From Larkinella knui (GTDB lineage: Bacteria; Bacteroidota; Bacteroidia; Cytophagales; Spirosomataceae), in NCBI RefSeq assembly GCF_003858645.1, contig NZ_RQJP01000002.1:682001-746000 (forward strand): a stretch of DNA of 64,000 nucleotides, given 5' to 3'. Positions within the stretch are counted from its first letter, which is position 1. Every line of letters starts with the position of its first letter. Below, one piece after another: positions 18,358 to 27,831 of this stretch. The translations under genes were made by a program, and so were the position numbers. Under the pieces are notes generated by a model, which was not told the DNA's origin, searched no databases, and worked only from the letters and a program-made list of their open reading frames with translations.

Positions 18358-18921
18358 ATGAGTTCTAATCTCCGTATTATTCGTATTTGTGAACAGTGTG
18401 GTATTGAGTTTGAGGCCCGTAAAACTACGTCCAAAACGTGCAGTGATGATTGCGCCAAACGAGCATACAAAGCCCGTAAACGCGCTGAAAAGGTAGAGGG
18501 AAGCAATAAACAGGTTGAGCGAATTAAAGCGAAACCCATTGAAGACCTGAAAGCTCAGGTGTATTTAACCGTCGACGAAACAGCCCGTCTGATACGCATA
18601 AGTCGCCGAACCTTATACCGTATGAATGAGCGGGGTGAATTACGATTTGTCAAACTCGGCCGCCGGACCGTCATTCCCCGGTTAGATATTGATCGCTTAT
18701 TCGAACAACCCAAATCGGTTTCAAGACCTATGACAGTTGTAATCCAACTCTCTGATTGTTACACTATGAAAGAAGTGATTCAGAAATATGGAATATCCGA
18801 AAAAGCGCTGCACAATTTGATCAGGAGAAACGAAATACCAAAGCAGTACAATGGGATTTATGCTTATGTGCCCAAATTCCGAATCGACCAACTTCTTTCT
18901 CCAACCGTTACCCCATCATGA
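18358..18921 (+). CDS. Excisionase-like protein with zinc finger and two HTH domains
   Basis: The 187-residue protein has three recognisable parts. Residues 7-35 form a zinc-ribbon-like motif (CEQC...CSDDC). Residues 62-110 are a MerR/excisionase-type helix-turn-helix (YLTVDETARLIRISRRTLYR, then GRRTVIPRLDIDRLF). Residues 135-180 are a second, similar domain (YTMKEVIQKYGISEKALHNL). Its stop overlaps the integrase start (ATGA at 18918-18921), so both are made from one message. It probably acts as recombination directionality factor or regulator of the integrase. This architecture commonly accompanies tyrosine integrases in Bacteroidota elements. Confidence 0.85.
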   Translation: MSSNLRIIRICEQCGIEFEARKTTSKTCSDDCAKRAYKARKRAEKVEGSNKQVERIKAKPIEDLKAQVYLTVDETARLIRISRRTLYRMNERGELRFVKLGRRTVIPRLDIDRLFEQPKSVSRPMTVVIQLSDCYTMKEVIQKYGISEKALHNLIRRNEIPKQYNGIYAYVPKFRIDQLLSPTVTPS

Positions 18922-20039
18922 TCAAGGTCAAACTCCGTAAGAAACCGATTTCGGATGGGCGCTCAAGTCTGTACCTTGATTTTTATCCAGCAATCCCTCA
19001 TCCGGACACTGGTAAACCAACCCGGCGGGAATTTCTGGGGCTATACATATTCAATAAGCCCAAAACAATTGTTGATAAAGATCAGAACAAGGAGACAATT
19101 GGATTAGCCGAGAATATCCGGGCAAAACGCCAGCTCGACGTCCAACTCAGCGCTTATGGCTTTTTATCCGACCGTCAGCGAAAAACGTGTTTTGTAGCTT
19201 ATTTCAAACAGCAGACCTCCAAACGCAAAGGTAGTAACCAGGATAACTGGACGAGTGCCCAGGCATACCTGGAAGAGTTCACGGGTGGCACGATTAAAAT
19301 GTCCGAGCTAACAGTAAAGAAATGCACTGAGTTTCGGGAATACCTGTTGTCGGCACCTAACCGGCGCAACGGCGATCTGCTGGCCATTAATTCGGCCCTC
19401 TCCTATTTCAACAAGTTTAAGTCCGCTCTGAAGGATGCTTTCAGTGATGGGTTGCTACCCATCGACTTGAACGCAAAAGTAGGATCGATTAAACCGGAAG
19501 AAACAAGTCGGGAGTTTCTTACACTGGAGGAGTTGCAGGCCGTAGCCAATACAGAGTGTTCAATGCCGGTGATGAAAGTAGCTGCATTGTTTTCGGCCCT
19601 GACCGGGCTTCGGTTTTCGGATATTGAAAACCTCACCTGGGGTGAAGTCCGGGACACGGCCGCGGGCGTTTATAGTATCCAGTTCCGGCAACAAAAGACT
19701 CAGGGTGTCGAGTTTTTGCCGATTCCTGAGCAGGCTTACGAATTGTTGGGTCCGCGTGGTGAACCAGATAGCCGGGTGTTTCCGGACCTCTCCTATTCTG
19801 CCTACCACAACCAGATTTTAAAGCAATGGATTAAAGCCGCCGGAATTACGAAAGATATCACATTCCACTGCTTTAGGCATACCTATGCCACCATACAACT
19901 GACAATGGGGACCGATATTTATACGGTTTCCAAAATGCTGGGTCACCGTGGACTGAAGACAACTCAGATTTACGCTAAAATCGTTGATCAGAAAAAGCAG
20001 GAGGCTACAAATAGGATAAAAATTATCATTAAAAATTAA
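18918..20039 (+). CDS. Tyrosine-type site-specific integrase
   Basis: This 373-residue recombinase integrates and excises the element. The N-terminal arm-binding region begins MIKVKLRKKPISDGRSSLYL, followed by a core-binding SAM-like domain (about residues 110-200). The catalytic domain contains the first Arg in ALTGLRFSDIENL (about 230), a Lys in the FRQQKTQG beta-hairpin, HCFRHTYATIQL (His-x-x-Arg, about 316), LGHRGLKTTQIYAKI with the second His and the nucleophilic Tyr (about 352). All catalytic residues are present. The frame is open further upstream, but the ATG at 18918 overlapping the preceding stop is the logical start. It lies right behind mnmE. Confidence 0.93.
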   Translation: MIKVKLRKKPISDGRSSLYLDFYPAIPHPDTGKPTRREFLGLYIFNKPKTIVDKDQNKETIGLAENIRAKRQLDVQLSAYGFLSDRQRKTCFVAYFKQQTSKRKGSNQDNWTSAQAYLEEFTGGTIKMSELTVKKCTEFREYLLSAPNRRNGDLLAINSALSYFNKFKSALKDAFSDGLLPIDLNAKVGSIKPEETSREFLTLEELQAVANTECSMPVMKVAALFSALTGLRFSDIENLTWGEVRDTAAGVYSIQFRQQKTQGVEFLPIPEQAYELLGPRGEPDSRVFPDLSYSAYHNQILKQWIKAAGITKDITFHCFRHTYATIQLTMGTDIYTVSKMLGHRGLKTTQIYAKIVDQKKQEATNRIKIIIKN

Positions 20040-20050
20040 GCATATTAGAT

Positions 20051-20944
20051 ATGGAAAATCGGGACAGATGGCCGCTGCATATCCTTATTGAAATGAAAAA
20101 ATCAGGGGTAAAATTGAATGAATACGAAGAAGAGTTTCTTAATATAATTTTTGAAATAAGAGACACCAATCCTAAGACTAAAAATAATCCGGAAGTAAAT
20201 CAAAATAAAAATTATCCGATAACTCAAAAAGCTTTAGAGAATTTCATTGAAAAACTAATCGGGGCAAATCACTATAAGCCACTTGCTAAAGAAGTTTATG
20301 AAAATGAAAAAGAATTTTACTTTAAAGAGTTTGGCTTAGGCGTGTCTTTTGAAGAGTTTTGGAGTTGGGTTAAACATTTTCATAGTAATCATTCCTTAGA
20401 GTGGATAAAAAACAATTTGACTTATGAAATCTTAGTTTCAGATTTTAATAAATCTTATGCTAAAAGTCGAATCGTAAGAAAGATTATACAAGGTGGACAC
20501 TACAATTTAAAAGTAAATGAATCTCAAGGAGATAATTCTATAAATTCCGATTTTAATAGTTCGATAAAAGTAAATAAGTTTAATGGTATGTCATTGGACG
20601 AAGTAGAGAAATGGTTCATGAAATTATCGACTAACACTAGTAATAATGGGCGACTATTTCTTTCTGTAAACGATTTGAAATTATTCATTGACAGAGCATT
20701 TTTAAAAAAAACTGGAGTTAAAAAACTAACCCTTAATTTTGGACCAAAGGAAAAGTTATTTGTTTGGAAGTTGTTCTACCAATATTATCTAAACTGTATT
20801 TGTATTGAAACTGGTGTTGAACGTGGTACGCAATGCCGTGATAAATATATAAGACTACTTACGGACAACTTTACAAACTTTACTTTCGATGAAGTAAAGG
20901 CAAATTTCGCGAAATCGAACAGTATTGTAGGAGAGTGGAACTGA
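20051..20944 (+). CDS. AT-rich hypothetical protein in the mobile element
   Basis: The 297-residue protein is rich in Lys, Asn, Glu and Phe, and the gene is much more AT-rich than the integrase 11 bp upstream, which suggests a separate origin. No signal peptide or membrane helix is seen. The sequence is mostly helical, with features such as EEFWSWVKHFHSNHSLEWI and KLFVWKLFYQYYLNCICIE. I recognise no family. Its place directly behind the integrase is typical of cargo or regulatory genes. Downstream, TACTTTTG at 20973-20980 may be the -7 element of the next gene. Confidence 0.65.
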   Translation: MENRDRWPLHILIEMKKSGVKLNEYEEEFLNIIFEIRDTNPKTKNNPEVNQNKNYPITQKALENFIEKLIGANHYKPLAKEVYENEKEFYFKEFGLGVSFEEFWSWVKHFHSNHSLEWIKNNLTYEILVSDFNKSYAKSRIVRKIIQGGHYNLKVNESQGDNSINSDFNSSIKVNKFNGMSLDEVEKWFMKLSTNTSNNGRLFLSVNDLKLFIDRAFLKKTGVKKLTLNFGPKEKLFVWKLFYQYYLNCICIETGVERGTQCRDKYIRLLTDNFTNFTFDEVKANFAKSNSIVGEWN

Positions 20945-21064
20945 CTAAAATAGCCTATTGTCTTACATATCTTACTTTTGTTTTTACCTAAGTTACTAAT
21001 TTCGGCAGACCTCCTGATAAAGCAATAGTATTGCTGACAAGTTTCACACAAAGAACTGTCAGTA

Positions 21065-21418
21065 ATGAAACAACCCCCGATTACATTCGATCAGCTTCCC
21101 GCCTATGTTTATCAGTTAGGCCGCAAGTTCGATGATTTAATGGCATTTTTACGGTTTCAGGCACCGCCTGCTCCTGAGCGTTTTTTCACAATTGAAGAAC
21201 TCAGTAATTACCTGCCTGGTAAGCCTGCTGTGACAACATTGTACGGTAAAGTACAAAGACGTCAAATACCTTTTTCTCGCAAAGGCAAACGCCTTGTTTT
21301 CCGTCAGGCAGACATTGACCAATGGTTGATCGACGGCCATTCTAATCTCAGTGCAGAGCTAGCAGATCATTACATTCAATCAAAGGAGCGCAAAGGAGGG
21401 CGTAAACAGGTAGTATGA
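21065..21418 (+). CDS. Helix-turn-helix (excisionase-family) protein
   Basis: The 117-residue protein has a MerR-like HTH_17 domain at residues 40-85: RFFTIEELSNYLPGKPAVTT, then YGKVQRRQIPFSRKGKRLVF and RQADIDQWL. This form is common in Bacteroidota mobile elements as excisionase or copy-control regulator. Its stop overlaps the start of the next gene by four bases (ATGA), so the pair is coupled. A possible -7 element lies about 85 bp upstream, and an inverted ctgaca/tgtcag pair sits between it and the start codon. Confidence 0.8.
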   Translation: MKQPPITFDQLPAYVYQLGRKFDDLMAFLRFQAPPAPERFFTIEELSNYLPGKPAVTTLYGKVQRRQIPFSRKGKRLVFRQADIDQWLIDGHSNLSAELADHYIQSKERKGGRKQVV

Positions 21419-22197
21419 GCTCTCAATTGACATTCTCACAAGATGAAAGTGTCCGACTTTTAAAGACACTTTCCGAAATAAAAGCTGACACAGTCAACCA
21501 TCCGATATTGGAAGAGGTTTTTCAAAAATTGGAAACCTTTATAAATGCCAACAAGCCGGTATCTACTTCCAATCCGGCAAAAACTCTCCCTTCAATCTCT
21601 ATTTACCTAAACGAAGACGATAAAGTGCCGGAAAAAGCGTTTCCCGGAGTCCACCTGTTATGGTTGTTTCGACATTCCTCAAAGTGGGCTAATTACGTTA
21701 TAACCTGGGGATTGGATATGGCTGGGTTGCCTTCAGGATTCGTAGCATTACCATTTCTGTATGGAGATGTGGATGAAGTTTTAAAGGATGAAAATTCCTA
21801 TACCGCAATCCGGCAGGAATCGCAGTTTGTACTGATCATCCGTACGTCTGGAATTCGTGATGAAGATCATTACAGAATTACCTACGACCGGATTTCTGAA
21901 TACTACCGGCAACGTTACATACTTGTTCCGGCGCTTGATGCCAGTGATATCAACACCCGCCTTCGTGTAGGACACGATCCTATGATCAAGCAGGATTTTA
22001 CCCGGCCTATTGTTCCAATAGAAGAAATGAGGTTTTCAGTTGATCCAGTGATTCAGAACAATGAATTACCCGATGAAGCCCTGATTCTCAAAGTAGTTAA
22101 GTTGATTCAGCAGTGCAAAAGTCAGCGAAAAATTGCTCAGGAACTTGGCGTTCCGCAGGCTAGAATTAGCCGTCTAATTGCAAAAAACAAAGAGTGA
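21415..22197 (+). CDS. Mobile-element protein with C-terminal helix-turn-helix
   Basis: The gene encodes 260 residues. Most of the protein (about 1-215) is an unfamiliar alpha/beta domain containing KAFPGVHLLWLFRHSSKWAN and SQFVLIIRTSGIRDEDHYRI. The last 45 residues form a resolvase/Trp-repressor-like HTH: ILKVVKLIQQCKSQRKIAQE then LGVPQARISRLIAKNKE. It is translationally coupled to the preceding HTH gene. It is probably a regulator or replication/partition accessory protein of the element, but this is inference from position and the DNA-binding tail. Confidence 0.7.
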   Translation: MSSQLTFSQDESVRLLKTLSEIKADTVNHPILEEVFQKLETFINANKPVSTSNPAKTLPSISIYLNEDDKVPEKAFPGVHLLWLFRHSSKWANYVITWGLDMAGLPSGFVALPFLYGDVDEVLKDENSYTAIRQESQFVLIIRTSGIRDEDHYRITYDRISEYYRQRYILVPALDASDINTRLRVGHDPMIKQDFTRPIVPIEEMRFSVDPVIQNNELPDEALILKVVKLIQQCKSQRKIAQELGVPQARISRLIAKNKE

Positions 22198-22244
22198 ATC
22201 ACAGCTGCGTATAAAGGTGTTCGTTAGGCAAAAATATTCAAATA

Positions 22245-22514
22245 ATGGCGATACAAACACCATCAGCACGAACAGTTTCTGTGTACCTCTTTGATGTTAA
22301 AAAGGTGATTTTAGCCATAAGCGGTACAATCTGGGCTATCGATTCTGTCGAGTTTGGGACTGTTATTAGAGCCAGTATTAGGAAGGTTAATTTCAGTATC
22401 ATTATTCCGCGACCTGGTGAAAGGGGGGATTATATCCTGATTGAAAAAAACAGCCACATTGTCAAAAGCATTGATGGGCTTATTGCCTGGCTTCATACGC
22501 TAATTGAAAGCTAA
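22245..22514 (+). CDS. Small hypothetical protein of the replication module
   Basis: The 89-residue protein is predicted to be largely beta-strand (VSVYLFDVKKVILAISGTIW) with a short C-terminal helix (IDGLIAWLHTLIE). There is no signal peptide. It lies between the coupled HTH pair and the primase-helicase region on the same strand. No family is recognised. Codon use looks like its neighbours and the ATG at 22245 is plausible. Confidence 0.5.
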   Translation: MAIQTPSARTVSVYLFDVKKVILAISGTIWAIDSVEFGTVIRASIRKVNFSIIIPRPGERGDYILIEKNSHIVKSIDGLIAWLHTLIES

Positions 22515-22666
22515 CAGTTAAACCCACATCATTGCTAAAAAATAAAGACCCTTCTGGAAGTGAATTGGGGCTGATTCTGTACAACCAGCAAACTAAATCG
22601 GGGTAACTCTGAAAATCAGCATGAGAAATCAACTCAGATAGCCAACCACTTACAATTTTTAAAATA

Positions 22667-23173
22667 ATGAAAAGTTTAGTGACTGACATCCGCGTTCTCC
22701 GTGGCAGGCGTAAGGCGCCTTCCTCTACCGTATTAGAGTTGGTAGTCAACGAAAGCGACACCTGTATAATCCCAGATAAAAGGCTATTTGGGAAGTCTAA
22801 GTGGAATAGACCATTGGTTGGTACACCTATCCTAGTGTATACCGAGAGTGAACCAGAGATTTTGGAAGCTGAGCGATTTATACGTCAAATGCAAACCAAA
22901 AATCCGGCATTAGCGGAATTGATCAGTGCACTTGACCTTATACCAGCAGGCTGCAATGAAGCTAAATTATTTACGCAATACCGGGATACAGCAGACAAGT
23001 TATTAAAACCCAGTATGATGTATACCAAAGAAGAAATCATTTCGCTGCTGTTGACAAGAACCAAAGATCGAACGCGGGCAGAAAATGGGTTCGATTTAAT
23101 GCTTCAGGCCAAGGGTATACAACCAACCTTAAACCCAGACCTTTTTTACCTGGGATCATCCACTCCATTCTAG
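22667..23173 (+). CDS. Hypothetical protein upstream of the primase-helicase
   Basis: The 168-residue protein has a basic N-terminal part with strands (MKSLVTDIRVLRGRRKAPSS) and a helical C-terminal half (YTKEEIISLLLTRTKDRTRA). Its stop lies 10 bp before the primase-helicase start, so it probably belongs to the same transcript. I recognise no family. A replication-accessory role is possible but only from position. Confidence 0.6.
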   Translation: MKSLVTDIRVLRGRRKAPSSTVLELVVNESDTCIIPDKRLFGKSKWNRPLVGTPILVYTESEPEILEAERFIRQMQTKNPALAELISALDLIPAGCNEAKLFTQYRDTADKLLKPSMMYTKEEIISLLLTRTKDRTRAENGFDLMLQAKGIQPTLNPDLFYLGSSTPF

Positions 23174-23183
23174 TCGTTGAGCG

Positions 23184-25841
23184 ATGGCAAATGAAATAGT
23201 TGAAATAGCAGTACAATACCTACATGCCGGTTTGCAAGCAGTTCCGTCGTTGGTAGATAAACGGCCTGTTGGGGGGTGGAAAGCTCATCAACAGACTTTG
23301 ATGGACGAGGCAACCCTGCGGAAAATGTTTGAACCCCCGGCGTCGGTCAATGTCGGAATTATCTGCGGCAACGTATCGGGCGGTCTGGAGGTAATTGACG
23401 TCGATTGCAAGTACGACTTGACTGGAAAACTGATGCAGGATTTGATGAGTAGTATTGAAGGAGCACTACCCACTATTGCCGCTAAACTGGTTATGGTCAA
23501 AACTCCCAGTGGTGGTTATCACCTTTATTACCGGTGCTCACAGATTGAAGGTAATAAGAAATTGGCCCAGCGGCTACCCGTTGAATCAGAGACTAAAGAA
23601 AAACGGCTGGTGCTGATCGAAACGCGTGGAGAAGGTGGTTTCATCGTCGCCCCGCCATCGACGAACTATCAATTAATTTCCGGTTCATTCGATACGATCC
23701 CGACCATTACTCCAGATCAGCGGAATACGCTAATAGCCATTGCCCGAAGTTTTGACATGATGCCGGATGAGGAGCAATATCCAGAAAGATTGCCGGTTCG
23801 TAACAGCGAATTTTTTGAACAGAATGATGACTCACCTTTTGCCGCCTACAACCAACGTGGGGATGTGGTCGCCTTACTGGAACAACACGACTGGAAGTTT
23901 GTAAAGCGGCAGGGTGACCGCATTCACCTGAAACGTCCAGGCAAAAGCGATGCTGAAACGTCGGGCAATTTTCACGAAGGGAAAAGGAAGTTGTATGTTT
24001 TCAGCTCCTCTACCGCGTTTGAGCCACAAGTGGCTTACAGCCCATCTGATGTATTTATTTTACTGGAATGTAGTGGTGATAAAAAGATAGCAGCACGGCG
24101 GTTGGCCGAAATAGGATTTGGTCAGATTAGCACTCGTCGAAAGCTGGACACTCTACCGACCCAAGTCAAAGCCGACCGTATTCGGGTCGAAGGTGTCAGT
24201 ATAAATGCTGAGGTAATCAATCTCGTTAGCAGTACCCAGACAATTAAAATTGAAAATGTCAAGTCTGCGGATTTGGATAACATTTACATCTACTTTACCG
24301 ATATATCCGCCGAAAAAGAAGTTCTACAAACTATTGAAGCGTTAGAAGCTTGGACCGATGCCCGGATTTATATCCGTCAGGTTCAGGACATCAACTCAAA
24401 CGAGGGTGAATCTGTACGTCCGTATGAGTTTATACTGAATCGGTTACTTCGACACTATGCTGAATTGTATAATAAAAACGGCGGCTATCTGACAGCCGAA
24501 CAGGAAGATCGGTTCTTTGTTGCCGTCCACGATGCGGGCGCAAAGATAAAGGATCCGCACGACAGAGAACGGTATCGGTTACTGCTTTTGGCATTCAGCG
24601 AAGAAAACCGACTGGGGATTACATCGGAAATTTATCAGGAAATTACGGAGAGAATCCGCTTCGATCGGGCATTGGAAGCCCAAAATGAAGAAATGTCGGC
24701 GCTGCTCGATCGGGTTCGCGCAAAACAGGAGATTGGCGATACAAATGGAGCTTTGGTTGATCTGACAAAAGGGATTCAGGAAATAAAATCCCGGACTAGT
24801 AAAGACAACTATGCGAATTTGTTGGTGCCAACGACCGAAAAAGATTTTGCCGAGCGTCTCAAACTGAAACCCGACAGCCTGAATACGGGTCTTACTATAA
24901 ACGGTGAGGAGCTTCAATTTCCGGCGGGGGCTATTTCTCTAATTTGTGCGCCGACCAACCACGGAAAGACCACGCTACTTTTAAATGCCTTACTGAATGT
25001 TTCGAAGCAGAATTCTGAAAAGTCGTTCTATCTTTTCAGTTTTGAAGAAGACTCGGACAGTATTCTCATAACCGCACTGAGCATCGATATCGATCATAGT
25101 ATCAGTAAAAACAACCGGGCTAGTATCCGATCCTATTACCGTGATGACCAGCATGGTATTGAGTGGGTCGGCAAATACAACCGAGAAACTTTTGAGGTGG
25201 CTCGAAGAAATTTCTTTGAAAGCCTGATTGATACGGGAAGGGTGGCTATCAAATATGTTGAATATGGTTCTGAAGCGCTGGCTGATGCAATCCGCTATGT
25301 TGCCAAATATGGAAACGCTGGTGGTGTTTTTATCGATTATGTGCAGTTGATTAATAAAGAAGGTTTTAAAGCCGGAACCAGAGCAGAGGAATTAAAACGG
25401 GTTTGTCTGGATTTGAAAAATGCCGCCGTCGATACGGGATTACCCGTTGTACTTGGTGCGCAGTTCAATCGAACGGTTACCAGTCCTCTACGGCTTCATC
25501 CTACCCAAATCGCCGATGCATCAGATATCGAAAAAATCGCTAATTGTATAGTCGGCTTCTGGAATTTGGCAAAGAAACCAATGGGTACAAAAGAAGACCT
25601 CGATGCCGCTGCAGCATTAGCCCAATATGGCGATGTCTATGCCGAAATCTTGAAGTTTCGGGGCGGTAAAACAACTGGAATGGGGCAAGGAGAAAGTTGG
25701 ACTTTTGATGGCAATACCGGTGTTATCCGAAATCGGGTTGTACAGGTAACAGGGCAATCCCCTCACCCGATTTTACCCAAGGTCCAACTCGTTCCAAAGG
25801 TAACTTCCGACGATGATGATGATGATGGACCTGGATTTTAA
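23184..25841 (+). CDS. Primase-polymerase / DnaB-type helicase fusion
   Basis: This 885-residue replication protein joins two activities. Residues 1-190 form an N-terminal bifunctional primase-polymerase domain: GLEVIDVDCKYD has the catalytic Asp pair (72, 74), TPSGGYHLYYRC the conserved His, and ETRGEGGFIVAPPS the nucleotide site. A linker domain with HLKRPGKSDAETSGNF and LYVFSSSTAF follows. Residues 570-850 are a RecA-fold DnaB-like helicase: Walker A in CAPTNHGKTTLLLNALL (about 589), Walker B in GGVFIDYVQLINKEG (about 717), and GAQFNRTV. The C-terminus ends in an acidic run (DDDDDDGPGF). Such fusions drive autonomous replication of plasmids, phages and their satellites. Its stop overlaps the next start. 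Confidence 0.88.
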   Translation: MANEIVEIAVQYLHAGLQAVPSLVDKRPVGGWKAHQQTLMDEATLRKMFEPPASVNVGIICGNVSGGLEVIDVDCKYDLTGKLMQDLMSSIEGALPTIAAKLVMVKTPSGGYHLYYRCSQIEGNKKLAQRLPVESETKEKRLVLIETRGEGGFIVAPPSTNYQLISGSFDTIPTITPDQRNTLIAIARSFDMMPDEEQYPERLPVRNSEFFEQNDDSPFAAYNQRGDVVALLEQHDWKFVKRQGDRIHLKRPGKSDAETSGNFHEGKRKLYVFSSSTAFEPQVAYSPSDVFILLECSGDKKIAARRLAEIGFGQISTRRKLDTLPTQVKADRIRVEGVSINAEVINLVSSTQTIKIENVKSADLDNIYIYFTDISAEKEVLQTIEALEAWTDARIYIRQVQDINSNEGESVRPYEFILNRLLRHYAELYNKNGGYLTAEQEDRFFVAVHDAGAKIKDPHDRERYRLLLLAFSEENRLGITSEIYQEITERIRFDRALEAQNEEMSALLDRVRAKQEIGDTNGALVDLTKGIQEIKSRTSKDNYANLLVPTTEKDFAERLKLKPDSLNTGLTINGEELQFPAGAISLICAPTNHGKTTLLLNALLNVSKQNSEKSFYLFSFEEDSDSILITALSIDIDHSISKNNRASIRSYYRDDQHGIEWVGKYNRETFEVARRNFFESLIDTGRVAIKYVEYGSEALADAIRYVAKYGNAGGVFIDYVQLINKEGFKAGTRAEELKRVCLDLKNAAVDTGLPVVLGAQFNRTVTSPLRLHPTQIADASDIEKIANCIVGFWNLAKKPMGTKEDLDAAAALAQYGDVYAEILKFRGGKTTGMGQGESWTFDGNTGVIRNRVVQVTGQSPHPILPKVQLVPKVTSDDDDDDGPGF

Positions 25842-27547
25842 TGGATATGTATCAGCAGATTATGGAATCCCAACAAAACTTAAAAACGAGCAAGTTTATA
25901 GAATACAAATTCGAGTGGCCAAGAGAGAACCAATATTGTAATTTCCGTTCATTTTTTATTGACCCGGACCCTACCTTAAAGGAGTTAATGAAAATGCCAG
26001 GTCGTGAATATCTGCTCGGTTATTTACAAAGGCTATCGCGGGTGAAGGAATTAGACCCGGAATTAAGGGATTATATTGACTGTTCGCACATCCTGATTTA
26101 CAACTTCATAAAAGAGTTAACAATAACGGTCGATGCTGATAGTGATAAAATTGTAATGAATTACAGAAACGTTACAGCTATCCCGGTTAGCGCCTTTGAT
26201 GATTCGAACAACGAACTACCTCCGCCCATGGAGGACGAAAAAGATTTTTGGAGATACTTCACGAGCATGACCGATTTCTTTTTTACACAAGAGCCGCTAC
26301 GGCTGGCGGTGGATTTTTATGGTGCTGTTTGTCGGGGAAAAATAAGGTTACCGGGTGAAATAGAAACCGATTCAGCAATAACGCCTGAAAATGAATCAAA
26401 AGCCATAAATAAAGTAGATGTCGAGAATTCAGTTGTTGTAGAAAAAAGAGATGAAGCAGAGACTACGATAACCGTCAAAGGGTCGTTTATGCGTTCTGCT
26501 GTTTTTGGTGAACAACAAAGCGTATACAGGTATCCAGACAAGCAAAAAAGAAAACTGGATTCTAAGCAACTGGATATATTTGATCAACTAGGGCCAAACA
26601 CACAGGCAAGTATACTAGCCAAAAACCTGGATAAAGAATGGGCCAATGAGCGTGGATTGGGTATCAAATTGACTCCTGCGGAAGAGAAATTAGTTTTTTG
26701 TCTTTCGATGCTTCTACATCATAAAAGCCAAACGCTTGACAAAGCCGCTGTTGATTATTTCGCTGGTAATGTGAGTGACCCAAATAGCTTGCCTTTCCCA
26801 TGGGCGGGCAAACACGATCTTAGGATTAATATACATAAACGTCCGGCAGATCATCCTGTTACAACGGATCCACTCATTAGAAAAACCCCAACGCTGGATT
26901 TGACATTGTACGAACTCACTCGTGCATACAATGGTGGCGCAAAAGTTGCGGGTCCGGAAATGAAGACTGTTTTGAAACTGCTTAACCAATTAGCTGACGA
27001 TCCAAAAAAAAGAATAATTGTTAAATATAAAAGGGAGCAGCCATTAAAGGATGGCAGGAGGATCGTCGATAGAGTCGAAGGATTCGAGCCCTTATTAAAT
27101 GTTTACTCGGGCACAAGAGAAATTACGTCGGTGGACGATATAGTCATTTCGTCCACAACCCAAATTATTATTCGGCTGAACGCTCTATTCGTTGACCAGA
27201 TTGACCAGAAATTCCACAGATATCCAAACTCGTTATTGGGAATGTTATACGAGGCTAATGGTGGGAAAAAAGATATTTCAAGCGTTACGTTCGGTCTGCT
27301 TAGGCACTTTGATACGTTTAGAAGTAGCCAAAAGTATGTATTTGAAACTGGCGTTGATAAACTCTACTGGAAGTTAGCAGAGGACTGGATGCAGGATTCA
27401 AAGCGATCCAAAAAACATGTTAAAAAATATGTTGACAAAGGGTTACAGCATATGAAAGCCATCGGCTTGTTATTGGACTGGAAGATCATTCCCGACAAAA
27501 GTGGAGAGCCTAAATATCGATTTAGGATCAATCCCAATTGGGTATAA
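25841..27547 (+). CDS. Putative replication initiator next to iterons
   Basis: The 568-residue protein starts on the last base of the primase-helicase gene (overlap of one base), so the two are coupled. I recognise no named family. The C-terminal third looks like a winged-helix arrangement (LTRAYNGGAKVAGPEMKTVL; AEDWMQDSKRSKKHVKKYVD; KGLQHMKAIGLLLDWKII), a layout seen in plasmid initiators. Five iterons begin 6 bp after its stop codon, which is the usual genetic setting of an iteron-binding Rep protein. The replication-initiator role is therefore inferred from context, not from a domain hit. The middle segment (residues 150-260) is low in complexity and probably a linker. Confidence 0.6.
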   Translation: MDMYQQIMESQQNLKTSKFIEYKFEWPRENQYCNFRSFFIDPDPTLKELMKMPGREYLLGYLQRLSRVKELDPELRDYIDCSHILIYNFIKELTITVDADSDKIVMNYRNVTAIPVSAFDDSNNELPPPMEDEKDFWRYFTSMTDFFFTQEPLRLAVDFYGAVCRGKIRLPGEIETDSAITPENESKAINKVDVENSVVVEKRDEAETTITVKGSFMRSAVFGEQQSVYRYPDKQKRKLDSKQLDIFDQLGPNTQASILAKNLDKEWANERGLGIKLTPAEEKLVFCLSMLLHHKSQTLDKAAVDYFAGNVSDPNSLPFPWAGKHDLRINIHKRPADHPVTTDPLIRKTPTLDLTLYELTRAYNGGAKVAGPEMKTVLKLLNQLADDPKKRIIVKYKREQPLKDGRRIVDRVEGFEPLLNVYSGTREITSVDDIVISSTTQIIIRLNALFVDQIDQKFHRYPNSLLGMLYEANGGKKDISSVTFGLLRHFDTFRSSQKYVFETGVDKLYWKLAEDWMQDSKRSKKHVKKYVDKGLQHMKAIGLLLDWKIIPDKSGEPKYRFRINPNWV

Positions 27548-27552
27548 AACTG

Positions 27553-27676
27553 CGTACCTAAATGCGGAAATTTTCAATGATAACAACGTATCTAAGTGCG
27601 GAATCTACGTACCTAAGTGCGAAAAAAAACGGCTTTTTACGTACCTAAGTGCGGAATCTACGTACCTAAATGCGGA
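27553..27676. repeat. Five-copy iteron array, probable replication origin
   Basis: The 16-bp unit cgtacctaagtgcgga occurs at 27553-27568, 27587-27602, 27608-27623, 27640-27655 and 27661-27676, all in the same orientation, each with at most one or two changes. The distances between starts are 34, 21, 32 and 21 bp, close to whole turns of DNA (21 = two turns, 32 = three). The array is followed by AT-rich DNA (27690-27790) suitable for unwinding. Iterons beside a rep-like gene define a plasmid-type origin. Confidence 0.8.
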
Positions 27677-27831
27677 GTGGTAGTACGTATTGATATGATA
27701 TTCAATACTTTACAACGCTTCTTTTACACGTAAGATATTATAAAAATTTCTTTATAAGAAATTCTAAGAGGCAAAGGAGTTCATTCTGACTCACTCCTCT
27801 GCTAAAAACAAACACCAAAACAACAAATTCA

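Noticed and set aside
27553-27676. CRISPR-like direct repeats
   Set aside because: Repeats are 16 bp with spacers of only 5-18 bp, no cas gene is nearby, and spacing follows helical turns, which fits iterons.
27501-27683. 60-codon frame across the iterons
   Set aside because: It overlaps the rep-like gene and its apparent repeats come from the iteron DNA itself.
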